Both the position numbers and the translations under genes were made by a program. A DNA stretch of 64,000 nucleotides from Solanum dulcamara (Eukaryota; Streptophyta; Magnoliopsida; Solanales; Solanaceae). Under the pieces are notes generated by a model that made no database searches, had not been told where the DNA came from, and saw only the letters and a program-made list of their open reading frames with translations. The stretch's first letter is position 1. The number at the start of each line of letters is the position of its first letter. Location of the stretch: contig NC_077247.1 of the NCBI RefSeq assembly GCF_947179165.1, positions 44,870,935 to 44,934,934 of the forward strand, given 5' to 3'. This document shows, in pieces, positions 33,948 to 54,265 of this stretch.

Positions 33948-36900
33948 TCACTTAATATCTCGAAGACGACGCATTCCAATTTTGTATCTCATTTTCTCAA
34001 AGGTTGAAGTTGGCAATGCTTTGGTGAACATATCCGCCAAATTGTCACTTGAACGAATTTGTTGGACATCTATTTCACCCTTCTTTTGAAGATCATGAGT
34101 GAAAAAGAATTTTGGTGAAATATGTTTTGTTCTGTCTCCTTTGATGTATCCTCCCTTCAGTCGAGCTATACATGCAGCATTGTCTTCATACAATATTGTT
34201 GGAGCGTCTTTTGTCAAAGAAAGACCACATGTTTCTTGAATGTGTTCAGTTATTGATCTTAACCAAACACATTCTCGACTTGCTTCATGAATTGCTATTA
34301 TCTCTGCATGATTTGAGGAAGTGGCAACCATAGTTTGCTTTGTTGAACGCCATGATATAGCTGTACCACCACATGTAAATAAATAGCCTGTTTGCGATCG
34401 ACCTTTATGGGGATCAGATAAATATCCCGCATCTGCATAACCGATCAATTGTGACATGGAATCATTTGAGTAAAACAATCCCATATCAATGGTACCTCGA
34501 AGGTATCTGAATATATGCTTAATTCCATTCCAGTGTCTGCGTGTTGGTGAAGAACTAAATCTTGCTAACAAGTTTACTGAGAAATCTATATCTGGTCTAG
34601 AATTGTTGGCAAGATACATTAATGCACCAATTGCACTAAGGTATGGTATTTCAGCACCAATAAGTTCTTCATCATTTTCATAAGGCCGAAACGGATCTGT
34701 ATTAATATCAAGAGATCTCACAACCATTGGAGTACTCAATGGGTGTGCTTTATCCATATAAAATCTTTTTAAAATATTTTCAGTATATGTTGACTGATGG
34801 ACAAATATCCCATTTGTAAAATGTTCAATTTGTAGACCAAGACAAAATTTTATCTTTCCAAGATCTTTCATTTCAAACTCCTTTTTCAGGCATTTTACTG
34901 CCTTTGAAAGTTCTTCTGGAGTTCCAATAATATTTAAATCATCAACATATACTGCTATTATGACAAATTCAGATCCAGACCTTCTCATAAAGACACAAGG
35001 GCAAATTGGATCATTTTTATATCCTTCTTTTAGCAAATATTCGCTAAGACGATTGTACCACATTCGCCCTGATTGTTTCAACCCGTACAAGGATTTTTGA
35101 AGTTTTATTGAGTAATTTTCTCGAGAATCCTTGTATGCTTCAGGCACTTTGAACCCTTCGGGAATATTTATAAAAATGTCGTGGTCCAATAAGCCATATA
35201 AATAGGCAGTGACCACGTCCATTAAGTGCATTTCAAGCTTTTCATGAACTGCCAAATTCATTAGATACCTGAAAGTAATTGCATCCACCACAGGAGAATA
35301 TATTTCCATATAGTCAATGCCAGGTCTTTGCGAAAAACCTTGGGCTACAAGTCGTGCTTTATATCTTACGACTTCACCCTTTTCATTTCGTTTACGCACA
35401 AAAACCCATTTGTGCCCTACTGGCTTGACACCTTCAGGTGTTCGAACTATTGATCCGAAAACTTCACGTTTTTCAAGTGAAGTTAACTCTGCTTGAATTG
35501 CATCCTTCCATCTTGGCCAATCATTTCTCTGTCTGCATTCATCGACAGATTTTGGTTCAAGATCCTTATCTTGTTGCATTATTTCAATGGCAACATTATA
35601 AGCAAAAATATTATCGACCACAATATTATTTCGGTTCCACCGTTTTCCTGTCGAGACATAACTTATTGAGATTTCTTCATTCTCATTATTTTCAGGTACT
35701 TGGACCTCCTCGGTGGTATCACCATTTGTTGTGTCTCTGGGCTCTTCTTGAGCACTCGCCTCCAAATTATGATCATCTTGATCATTCATTCCTTTCCTTT
35801 TTCGAGGATTTTTATCTTTGGAACCAAATGGTCTTCCACGTTTTAAGCGTGGTCTAGATTCATTTGCCTGAATAAGTTGTCCTACCGGGACATCAACTCG
35901 AACTTGAGCATTAGCAGCTGGGATATGCAATTTAGTAACCCGTGGAAGGTTAGTAAATGCATCCGGCAGTTGATTTGCAATATTCTGCAAATAAATCATC
36001 TTTTGAACTTCTTGCTCACATTGATTTGTTCGAGGATCTAAATGAGATAGTGACAATGAATTCCAATCTATCTCATTTTTCATCTGCTTATGTTCTCCCC
36101 CTAATGTTGGGTATACTGATTCATCAAAATGACAATCAGCAAATCTTGCCGTAAATAAATCTCCAGTCATAGGTTCTAGATATTTTATAATAGAAGGAGA
36201 TTCATACCCAACATATATTCCCAACCTTCTTTGGGGACCCATCTTTGTGCGATGCGGTGGAGCAATTGGGACATATACCGCACACCCAAATATTCTAAGA
36301 TTGGATATATTTGGCTCCCTTCCAAACGCCAACTGTAATGGGGAAAATTCATGATAATTTGTTGGCCTTACGCGCACAAGTGCTGCTGCATGCAAAATAG
36401 CATGCCCCCATACTGAAATAGGAAGTTTTGTCCTCATTAGCAATGGTCTAGCTATCCATTGGAGGCGTTTAATCAATGATTCCGCTAGACCATTTTGTGT
36501 ATGTACATGAGCGACCGGATGCTCAACTTTTATTCCAATCGACATACAATAATCATTAAATGATTGAGATGTGAACTCACCAGCATTATCAAGACGAATT
36601 GTCTTTATTGCATAATCTGGAAATTGTGCTCTTAACCTTATAATTTGAGCTAACAATCTCGCAAAAGCCATGTTGCGAGTTGATAATAAGCACACATGTG
36701 ACCATCTTGTAGATGCATCTATCAAGACCATATAATATTTAAAAGGTCCACATGAAGGGTGAATTGGCCCACATATATCACCCTGTGTACGTTCCAGAAA
36801 CGCAGGGGATTCAATCCCAACCTTAGTTGCTGATGGTTTGATAATCAGTTTTCCTTGGGAACAAGCAACACAAGAGAATTCCTTAGATTGAAGAATTTTC

Positions 36901-37269
36901 TGTTTCTTCAAAGTGTGTCCATGTGAATTCTCAATAATTCTGCGCATCATATTATAACCGGGATGGCCCAACCGGTCATACCAAATGATAAAATCATCAG
37001 AATCAGTAAACCTTTTGTTTACAATGGCATGTGATTCAACAGTACCAATATTTGTATGGTACAACCCAGAAGAAAGTGCAAGTAATTTTTCGTGCACAAT
37101 TTTCTTCTCCATATTTATTGTAGTAATATAAAGGTATTCAACCTTTCCTTCATTTGCAGTCTCAATATGATAGCCATTTTGGCGAATAACCTCGAAACTT
37201 AACAAGTTTCTTTGAGACTTACTACAATATAATGCATTATCAATTACCAATATCGTTCCTCCAGGTAGT
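33948..37269 (-). pseudogene. Copia pol: integrase, reverse transcriptase and RNase H, 5' end cut by an insertion
   Basis: An uninterrupted frame of about 1100 residues ends at 33948. Domains in order are: GAG-pre-integrase with the zinc-binding pattern H...H...CVAC (about residues 95-132); integrase core with the acidic triad in GDICGP, RLDNAGEF and NGLAES; an RT domain with AVYVDDLNI (YVDD); and RNase H with YADAGYLSD, NHAEIIAI and YEDNAAC. The frame is intact but its N-terminal side runs into the solo LTR at 37270, which separates it from the protease half at 39585 onward. The enzyme is therefore unlikely to be made as a complete polyprotein from this copy. The internal ATG at 37250 is probably not a natural start. 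Confidence 0.93.
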
Positions 37270-39584
37270 TGTCACGACCCAAGCCTAGGGCCTAGATGTG
37301 ACATGGCGAATAAGGAACCCGAAAGTACCTCAAACAAGCCTCTTAGCATTCTTTTAGCCTTTCATAGGTAATGATGATAAATAGACAAACGGAAATCATA
37401 ATAATAAATCTTCAACTTACATATGTCCAACAATACCTCTAACTATTAGATTTAATGGGACTAAGACAAGTTCCTAGCTCACCCTCAATCATAATAGAAG
37501 AAATGACATAATAAAATATCTTAACATATCATAAGCTAGAAAGACAAAGGAGTATTGTTCCCGGAACATGGGAACTCACCAAAAGTAGTCTTCAATGGAA
37601 TATCAACTAGCCACGTGGAGGAGAACGAGGAGGAGCACCGATCCCTACATGGTGATATCATGTAGGCAAAAGAGTATGCATTAGTACTTTGAATGTACTA
37701 AGTATGTAAGGATGCATGAACATTGAGAAAATATTATAACATTTATGTAATATGGAACATAATGTAATACATGCATAATAATTCATATGGATATCCTTTA
37801 AAACATTTATTTTGTGGGAAGCTAACCATAACCGACATTTAAGACCATGCGAGCTATTACATGGAATCCAACATAACCCCCTACGTTGGCCGGGGAGACT
37901 ACTTGCCAGGTAGAACTCCGTCAACTTCATTCATTTCTTTAACTTTAACTTTAAGGGCTATTTATGGATCCATTAGCCTAAGCCTACAAGGGCTCCTATG
38001 TTGGCACATAGTTAATGAGACAAGGGGTTGCTACTAGGATTCCCTTACCGAATCCACCTCAATGCCTCATTCGGTGCTAAGTCAATCCCACGGAATAGTT
38101 TAATACTTCAAAATATTCATAGCATATGACTTGAGAATTCAAACATCATATTCGGTAGAATAGCTCATTAAAACATTTGATAATTCAAATATGCAAGAAT
38201 TGTCCTTATTGCATAAAGAATCCATCATTCATATCATTTCATCATTCTTTCATTTCATAAGACTCTTTTTTTTATCATAGATATTGCTTTCATAAACATT
38301 TATTTGGAGTCAAAGCTTTCAAGTCAAACTTTATTAAAAACATAGTAAAACTAGGTGGGTTCAAATCATTTCAACTTGCAAATATGTATGTAAATAAATA
38401 TTCATAAATACTTTGAAATCCATTAATTAAAAATCATGCTTTAAACAACCCACCATGAATTTCAAGAGCCTTTAAATAGATAAATAGAGAAATTACTTGT
38501 AAATCATCAATTCATATATATGAAATTATGTTGCATCAAAATAGAGTAATAATCATTAGTTTAACCATGATTCATACTATTAAGTAAAATTAAGAATTAC
38601 CATAAGAAAATATTACTTGAAATCAAGAGACTTAATTGAAAGAGTTTTTGGACTACATGGGTGGAAGAACCCATGGATAAACACCACATAACTTAGAGTA
38701 AAGCTTAAAGAAAATAAATATAATTTATCATATAATCAAAATAATTTAGACATGAGAGTGGAAGGAATACTCTCATTGAAACCTTACATACCTGGAAACC
38801 GAAGCTTTAGTTGGTACCGGAAGACTTAATGAACACTCTTGAGTCCTAGCTTCTCTCCTTGCCGGAACGTTTTGTGTACTACCCAGAATATATGAATCAC
38901 CGGAATAGTATTTCTTCACTACTAAGAACTAAAACTATATTTGAGAATGTGTATAGAGAGAAGATTTGCTTGAGAAAGCTTGATGAATAAAATGAGGAAA
39001 TAAGGTGGGTATTTATAGGTGGGAAAGATGACCTAACAATAAATAAAATAATTATAAATAAAAATCTGAAAATTTAGTGGAATATATTGATGTCATGGAT
39101 GATGTTAAATGGAGGACAATTTATGTCATGAGTGATGTCAAATGTATCTAGATCTTTCTATGGTAGGTGAAATGAGTTATCTTTGACAGAATACTCTTTT
39201 TGGGAGCTGCGTTTGAATAAGATAAATTCCTTATTATGATTTAGTGTCTTCATAAGAATTGTAGATATGGAAGTCTAGTTTCATATCGTTCAAGAATCAA
39301 CCAATTCGGATAAACCTACAGTGAGATATGATTTTTCTTCTATAAACACTCATTTCCGTAACAGCATCCTACCTTACAAAGATTAATTTATTTGACCTAC
39401 TTAGCCTCCGAATCTTAAAATATGTTCTTCATAAAAGTTGTAGGTAATGATCTTGTGGTTACTCAGAAATTTGAATCAGTCAATTTGGATATTTCTATGA
39501 AAAGTTATGACCAAAATACAGAGGATGTATCATGTTTAGGCAAAAATTGAAACATCGTATACAACGTTTTTAGGGGATATTACA
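37270..39584 (-). mobile_element. Solo LTR nested in the copia protease region
   Basis: Plus-strand ends are TGTCACGACCC and GGATATTACA. The 5-bp duplication GTAGT lies directly outside both ends (37265-37269 and 39585-39589), and copia coding sequence continues on each side. There is no internal gag-pol. Orientation is taken as minus because its start, reversed, resembles the 3' end of the plus-strand LTR at 30284-32482. The 90-residue frame at 37658-37930 is not supported. Confidence 0.9.
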
Positions 39585-39770
39585 GTAGTAATAAGGTTGC
39601 TTTTTCAGAGCCTTCAATTAATTTTGTACTACCAGATATTGTATTGACATAGTCCTTTTTCATAATCAAATGACAAAAATATTTCTTTTCTTTTAATATC
39701 GTATGAGTTGTGGCACTATCCAAAATGCACATATCTCCATTATTCATCTTGAATCCAATTGAAGACTGAT
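39585..39770 (-). pseudogene. Copia aspartic protease fragment
   Basis: On the minus strand the peptide includes CILDSATTHTIL. The D-S-A-T block is the active-site motif of copia proteases (DSG/A class). The fragment is bounded on the 3' side by the nested solo LTR. Upstream, an in-frame TAA just before FIYQ-SS isolates it from gag. Removing one copy of the target duplication and the LTR would place it in frame with the pol part, so the insertion itself caused the break. Confidence 0.8.
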
Positions 39771-40354
39771 AAATTTATTTATCTTCATAAAATAAAAATG
39801 CATTGTAAGAAATAAAATAAGTAACAATTTTGCTAGAAAAACATAAGTCCCCTTTTTTTTAAGTTAAATTATGGTAATTTAGAATTTAAAAAATTATATG
39901 ATTCAATTATGATGAATGTTACAATAATTTAGTTTATGGAATTATATACTTATTAACCTTAAATAAATATTATACACAAGTATTAAAAATAAATATATTA
40001 TAAAACATTAATATAATATTATTCATCATGTATAGATAATTTATTTATTGACAAAAATAATACAATCATTATATATTATTAATGTCTAAAACATTAACAA
40101 GAATAAACAGTTAGTATAATGACATTAAATAAGGCGAATATTATTTTTTAGTAACAATATGATATTAAGATTAAATAATAGCACACTAATAATAATTAAT
40201 TACAACATTGTAAAATAGCACAATTTAATAAACAATATACAATTATCATAAAAATGTGACCTTGATTATTATTTTTTTTTCTTCAAATACATAAACGTAA
40301 AAACACAATAATTCAAAGTACATGATAACATATTGAAAAACATGAAATTAAACA
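39771..40354 (-). other. AT-rich non-coding spacer between gag and protease
   Basis: About 580 bp, strongly AT-rich, with stops in every frame. On the minus strand its downstream edge reads TTTATCAG|TCTTCA, which would be a fair 3' splice site. An intron or an internal initiation zone separating gag from pol is a possibility, not shown by the sequence. Confidence 0.5.
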
Positions 40355-41874
40355 TCAATTAAGATCCTTAAAAAAATCTTCAACCTCCAAATGAGTAATA
40401 TCATTGAGGTCATTAAAATCATCATCCCTTAAGGCCAGATTTGTTTCAATATTATCATTATTCAAAGGCCTTGCCTCAACATTATTTTCGAACGCCAAGT
40501 GTGACTCTATCCGAGCATTAGAAGAAGAGGCACCACCTCTATTTGCCTTTCTTTTAAAAGAATTTTGATAAAGTCTTACAAAATGCTCAGGCGTCCGACA
40601 TTCATTTTTCCAGTGGCCTTTCATGCCACAACGATGACAGTTACTTTTTGAAGGGCCATTTTGAGAACTGATATTGTTCTCCCTTTTATGTTGACCACCA
40701 CCACGACGATTATTATATCGTCCTCTGCCATTGCCACGCCCACGCACATTATTGTGACCTTGATATTTATTATGTCTTCTTTCAGACTGGCCATGTGCTT
40801 TTACCATATTTGCCTCCGGTAACGGAGCAGTTCCAGTGGGACGGGCTTCATGATTTTTCATTAAAAAGGCATTATGTTGTTCAGCCACCAGAAGGCATGA
40901 TATCAATTCAGAGTATTTTTTAAAATCTTTTTCACGGTATTGCTGCTGTAATATTACATTAGAGGCATGAAAAGTAGTTAGTGTCTTTTCTAACATGTCC
41001 TCATCATTTATATTTTCCGCACATAATTTTAATTGGGAAGTTATTCTAAATACAACAGAATTATACTCAATTACGGTTTTAAAATCTTGAAACCGTAACG
41101 ATGACAGTTACTTTTTGAAGGGCCATTTTGAGAACTGATATTGTTCTCCCTTTTATGTTGACCACCACCACGACGATTATTATATCGTCCTCTGCCATTG
41201 CCACGCCCACGCACATTATTGTGACCTTGATATTTATTATGTCTTCTTTCAGACTGGCCATGTGCTTTTACCATATTTGCCTCCGGTAACGGAGCAGTTC
41301 CAGTGGGACGGGCTTCATGATTTTTCATTAAAAGGGCATTATGTTGTTCAGCCACCAGAAGGCATGATATCAATTCAGAGTATTTTTTAAAACCTTTTTC
41401 ACGGTATTGCTGCTGTAATATTACATTAGAGGCATGAAAAGTAGTTAGTGTCTTTTCTAACATGTCCTCATCATTTATATTTTCCGCACATAATTTTAAT
41501 TGGGAAGTTATTCTAAATACAACAGAATTATACTCAATTACGGTTTTAAAATCTTGAAACCGTAAGTGCATCCACTCATAACGAGCCCTTGGCAATACCG
41601 TTGCCCTGAGGTGGTCATACCTCCCTTTTAAGTCTTTCCACAATTCAAGTGGATCTTTCACTGTCAAGTATTCCATTTTTAGGCTTTCATCTAGATGATG
41701 ACGAAGGAAAATCATAGCCTTTGCTTTATCCTGACTTGATGCTGTATTTCCTTCAATTATAGCATCACCAAGACCCTTAGCGGTAAGGTGAATTTCAGCA
41801 TCAAGTACCCATGACAAATAATTTTTACCAGAAATATCAAGTGCCACAAATTCCAATTTTGACAAGTTTGACAT
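40355..41874 (-). pseudogene. Copia gag, broken by a 467-bp tandem duplication
   Basis: The start at 41874 (MSNLSKLEFVALDISGKNYL) and the following DAEIHL, FLRHHLDE and ARYEWMHLRFQDFK blocks are typical of plant copia Gag. The frame goes off register after NCHRYGFKILKP and stops at 41071. The downstream copy of the duplication (frame 40996-40355) repeats the MLEKTLTTFHASN to QNGPSKSNCHR section, then completes the zinc knuckle CHRCGMKGHWKNEC (CX2CX4HX4C) and the EVEDFFKDLN end. Because 467 is not a multiple of three, no single frame covers the whole protein. Gag would normally form the nucleocapsid-like particle. Confidence 0.9.
40631..41564. repeat. 467-bp direct tandem duplication within gag
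   Basis: Copy 1 (40631-41097) and copy 2 (41098-41564) have an offset of 467 bp and about two differences visible by eye (AAAAAGG/AAAAGGG near 40865/41331 and AATCTTT/AACCTTT near 40923/41390). The breakpoint shows short microhomology (AACGATG/TAACGATG). The near identity points to a very recent event. Confidence 0.9.
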
Positions 41875-41969
41875 GATGAAAATTAATTTGAAAGTAACAA
41901 AGATAACTTAAAAATTAAATTTCTTTAGTAGATATACCTGATATAGAAGTTAATTTTCTGAAAAATTAG

Positions 41970-41987
41970 AGCTTCGTGCTGATAACG
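41970..41987 (-). promoter_or_regulatory. Copia primer-binding-site region
   Basis: Directly after the 5' LTR the minus strand reads CGTTATCAGCACGAAGC. This is the expected position of the tRNA primer site, with a TATCAG core shared with the usual initiator-Met site, but the rest differs. The priming tRNA cannot be named. Confidence 0.45.
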
Positions 41988-42269
41988 TGTTATGAATTAA
42001 CTAACTTGACAATTTTATAAAGGAAGAAGAACAAGAGAATATGTATATAGAAAGTATTAATAGAGAGAGTAGTAATATAGAGAGAGTAATAGTAATTCTT
42101 TCTTTTATGTGTTTGTGTGTTTTACATTGAAGTTTAAGGCTATATTTATAGCCATATTTACAAGTGGAGAAAAATATTAATGGGCATTTTATCCACTTAA
42201 AAAGTAAATGGACTATCCACCATTTTAAGTGGACAACCATTTTACTTGGTTGATATTACTTGGTTGATA
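41988..42269 (-). repeat. Copia 5' LTR
   Basis: 282 bp, differing from 33446-33727 at three transitions (near 42168, 42190 and 42209). It adjoins a long (TTA)n microsatellite on the right, which also supplies the ATTAT target duplication. Confidence 0.92.

Positions 42270-42270
<1 letters not shown>

Positions 42271-42340
<70 letters not shown>
42271..42340. repeat. (TTA)n microsatellite, about 23 copies
   Basis: An uninterrupted TTA run of about 70 bases begins at the copia 5' LTR junction. The other side of the insertion (33438-33445) has only TTATTAT, so the run lies almost wholly on one side. Confidence 0.97.
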
Positions 42341-43257
42341 GTATAATAACAATGTTGGTTTTGTATGTGAGCAGGTGGGAGGATGACTTTAATTATTAAC
42401 TTTCTTAGTAATGCAATCATGATTAAACTTCTTAAAACAAAAGGATTAAGAATCAATTCTACATATGATAGATATCTCAATAATTGATTGTCCATGTAGT
42501 AGAGTTCAACCAACTAATCCCTAGTATTGTAGCAAGTTAGGATTGTTCAATGCATAATATATTCAAATGAGATCCTCATTATTAATCCTTAACATACTCA
42601 AAACTAAATCCTAACTATGGACCTTTTTCTATATATTTTTTTATAAGTGCAATGTTCGATCAACATGCACGCACCTCAATGAATTTTTAATTTTTTTTTA
42701 TCTTTTAACTATACAAGTACCTAGTAATTCTCTCTAGCAAAGCATAGACAAATAAAAAAAAAACGTTCACTACTTGCTTTTCTCCGCTTGAATATTTTCA
42801 ATTTATTTCTAACTATTTAATTAATACCAACAATTTCCATGACTTTTTTAAAAAACTACTATGATAGTGATTATTAGAAATAATAGAAAGTAAAATTTAA
42901 TTCTCTATTTAATATCTTTAATGGATTGATAGTACATAGAATCTGGTAATTTTAATTCATTTTTTTTCTAAGTTTAAACCTTAGACAGCTATAGCGCGTA
43001 CGAAAACAGTGTTCTAGCAACTAAATGAAAACCCCCCCAAAGTGTGTTGTGTTGTGGATGAAGTTATTTAGAATTTTTGATTTTGAGTATTGAATATAAA
43101 AAATGTGTTTAATAAGGAACATTATTCTGTAACTATTCTTATTCGATACAAATTTAAATTAATCAAACACCAATAACTACTAAAAATAAAATACCACCAC
43201 CTAGAACCACAACCGCTAGTTGGTATGAAAAGAAAAGAGGGACAAAGACATTCCTTC
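42341..43257. other. Intergenic DNA and upstream region of the RWA gene
   Basis: AT-rich, no gene. The last few hundred bases are the presumed promoter of the RWA gene. Confidence 0.5.
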
Positions 43258-43267
43258 TGTATATAAA
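43258..43267 (+). promoter_or_regulatory. Candidate TATA box of the RWA gene
   Basis: TGTATATAAATCTG lies about 340 bp upstream of the start codon. A C-rich CCACCCC tract (43312-43340) and a pyrimidine-rich 5' leader follow. The spacing allows a 5' UTR of about 300 nt. Confidence 0.4.
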
Positions 43268-43599
43268 TCTGAAGCCAAAACTTATACCATAGCTAACGAC
43301 GTCGTTTCATCCACCCCACCCCACCCCACCCCCACCGCCACGGCCTACCCGGGGAGTCTCCTCCTTTCATTTTCTTCATTGCTTCAGATCTCTCCATATA
43401 GGGAAGGGGATTGAAACAGTTCTTCTTTGTTATATATACATATACCTCTTCCTCTCGATTCAATATATACGTACATATAATGTATGTGAATACACAATCT
43501 CATTGCTGAACTTTTCTCTGGTTCAATTCGCCGGAATCGATTTGTTTCAGCGTATTTCACTTGTCGGTGATCCATATAGTAGTATAATTTTGGGGGAAA

Positions 43600-51625
<8,026 letters not shown>

Positions 51626-54064
51626 TGTGTAAGTTCTTATACTCTACTTGTCCAAAAAACAAAAATTAAAAAAGGTGCTGTGTGGTTTGGTATGATTGAA
51701 AACGTTTTTCTTAAGAATATTTTCTCAAGAATCTTAGTTTTTAGTGTTTGGTTATCTTCTTGTTGGAAATGCTATTTTCTCAAAGGACAGTACTTCCTAC
51801 TAAAGGGAGAAAATGATTTCTTTTACCTTAATAGTCAGAAAGTTTTTATTAATATACACTGCATGTCATATCTTACTCTCCATATCATTTGTTTCAACCA
51901 GCACTTAGATACTGTTATCAACTTTTAGTACTCAAATACATTACTCCTAAAACACTATTTGTGCCTTATCCTCCATCCTGTACAATTATCCTGTTTTACC
52001 AACTCTTATACTTGATCAAACATTGAAAAATGATCCAGAAGATAATTTCTCAAGGTAAAATAATTTTCGCATATAATCTTTTATGGAAAGTATTTTCCTT
52101 AATGCCAAGTTCTTATTCTATTTGCCAACGCATAGTTAATACCATCTACTCTGTCACTTCATCCCCCCTTCCCTCAACAAATAGTATGTAAGATTGCTTG
52201 CATACATTATCAGATGAATCAACCTAGTGTGCGTTTTCCTGCTTGGAATTATTTGGTACAACCATTTGTCTGAAGTACATCATTCTAAGGCAGGTTGTAT
52301 GGCCACGGGTTGGATGACACAGCACTCTAGAAGATCTAAACAAGATGTGGAAATGAGAAATCAGTCATATTGTTTTTCTTGAATGGGATAAAGATGTTGA
52401 TATTCAAAGCCAGCTTGCAAAGCATGTAATTGCCAATAGTTTTGTGGAAGTATCACTTGCAGTTGCTAAATTCGAGCACACAAGCAATTAGTTTTGGATT
52501 CTGCCTCAAAATTCCTGCTTCTGCGTGGGACAATAATTTGTATGATATCAATTACCACGTGTATTCAATTTTTTGGTTCTCTTTGCCCTTTGCCTTTCAT
52601 AGTCATATATGTTCCTCGTTACTTAGTGATACGATAAAGAAATATAGGCATGATAAGTGTACTTGTGTTCTCTACTTAGCAGACTTGAATTATTCATGGC
52701 TAATGCAATTGTTTTTATCTCTAGCAGAGTTCTTTCTTATTGTTTGTCAAATTTTGTATGAAACATTTGCAAGTTCTCAGATTGCAATTCCATGGGGCTG
52801 AAATTCGTCCTTTAAAAGGTATTGTTGAGTAAAAGACTTGTTGCCCCAAGAGGAAATGATTTCTTATGTCTACTTATAATTTGAATATAAAAAAATAATC
52901 CTATAAAGATCTCTTGTATTTTATTTATAATTTTTTTTTATGGATTTCCTGCAAAAAAAAATTCGATAAATATAATTTGTATTGAACCACAAAATCAAAT
53001 CTCCCCGATTAGTTAATTGGGCTGCGTGGACTAATCGCTGATCGCCGTATATCATAAAGCAAATAAATCAAGATGAAAGTTAATTTTATAAATTAATCTG
53101 ACTTACTTTCAGATTCTTTTTTAATTCACATAAACTCCCCATGCTGTATTAAAATTATGAAAAACATTTCCTTGCGTCGATTATCAGCCTGAAATTTCTG
53201 CAGAATTTAGTGGGAAAATGCTAACTCTATAGGCATACGGACCACTCCATGCCAATATATTTTATAATATCAATAAACTAACAAGAACGACATATTATCT
53301 GGTCGACAGTGTAATCATGTGCAATTAACAGAAATTAGACCGTCAAGTTTCACGATTTAAATCGTATCTGTCAATATATAATTATTTAATGGCCATGCCA
53401 AATCTATGGTCAATTATTCTCCCAAATTACAAATAATACAAATAATAACAACAAAATTGACCACTGTTCTGTTTGGAGGTACTTACATAATTCCAATTTA
53501 GCCTCATCTGGCGGAAGATCGCTATTTGAATTCTGACTTACTGCTTCCATGTGCTTCACCTAATTTAATAGTATTTGACATCTTCAATATGTCCGAAAAT
53601 ATTTTTAAATTTGATTCACTCAAATCTATACCTCATCTTTTAATCATACAATATTTTATTATAATAATTTCAATTCAAATATCAAAGTCTTGTCTATACA
53701 AAATAATAGTTTTTCATGTGAGGAATATTGAGGTCAACTTGGGTTTACATGTTATATATGGGAACAAACTGACATGATTATTAATGGGAAAAATTTCAAT
53801 ATACACGATTTTTGCCCGTTCAAAGATTAATGGACTAATATGAGTTTTTTTATTTATTATGACTTTTATAACATATAAATACTAAAATATTTTAACGAGA
53901 TTTCTTCATGAATCAACTTAAGCTATAATAAACCTAGTTTTTATATGATTGAGTTAGACGAATGAAAATAAGCTTAGTAAATAAATGAACAGGATCATTA
54001 AGTATATCTACACTTATTATAACGTTTCCATTTAACCCGAGTCCATTTTTTAATTATTTTTTTT
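51626..54064. other. Intergenic DNA downstream of RWA
   Basis: This includes the RWA 3' UTR and polyadenylation region just after 51625. Predicted frames (51680-51928, 52430-52801, 53526-53777) lack family features or splice context. I saw no gene. Confidence 0.45.
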
Positions 54065-54265
54065 GGGTGTGTATCCATTTTGAGATAACTTCAGATATAT
54101 GATATCTGAAGTTCAATCATTTTTTCCTGACTTCAGTCATTTTCTGACCAAAGTTCATGCACATATATGACTAAAGTTCAAATAAAAATAGTTAAACTTC
54201 AATCAGTTATACAACTAAAGGCCAACCATTTTGCCTGAACTTCATAGAGAAATGCATAAACTGCA
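54065..54265. repeat. ACTTCAG-rich short repeat cluster
   Basis: The motif ACTTCAG/CTGAAGTT and its variant ACTAAAGTTCA recur about eight times in 200 bases, in both orientations. They include a near-perfect palindrome (CTTCAGATATATGATATCTGAAG). Origin unknown; it is probably a fragment of a dispersed repeat. Confidence 0.6.

Larger units (their letters stand above)
33446..42269 (-). mobile_element. Ty1/copia retrotransposon with atypical LTR ends, carrying a nested solo LTR
   Basis: The two 282-bp LTRs (33446-33727 and 41988-42269) differ at three positions, all transitions. The element is flanked by the 5-bp duplication ATTAT (33441-33445 and 42270-42274). In its own sense (minus strand) it runs 5' LTR, gag, AT-rich spacer, protease, integrase, reverse transcriptase, RNase H, 3' LTR. 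A polypurine tract precedes the 3' LTR. The LTRs begin TATCAACC and end CATAACA, so they start TA instead of TG, as reported for the tomato family TARE1. This copy is not intact: a solo LTR interrupts the protease region and a 467-bp duplication breaks gag. The low LTR divergence means a recent insertion. Confidence 0.92.

Noticed and set aside
35438..36154. Plus-strand frames opposite copia pol
   Set aside because: They are antisense shadows of a strongly supported pol frame.
37658..37930. 90-residue minus-strand frame in the nested LTR
   Set aside because: It lies wholly in non-coding LTR sequence and shows no domain.
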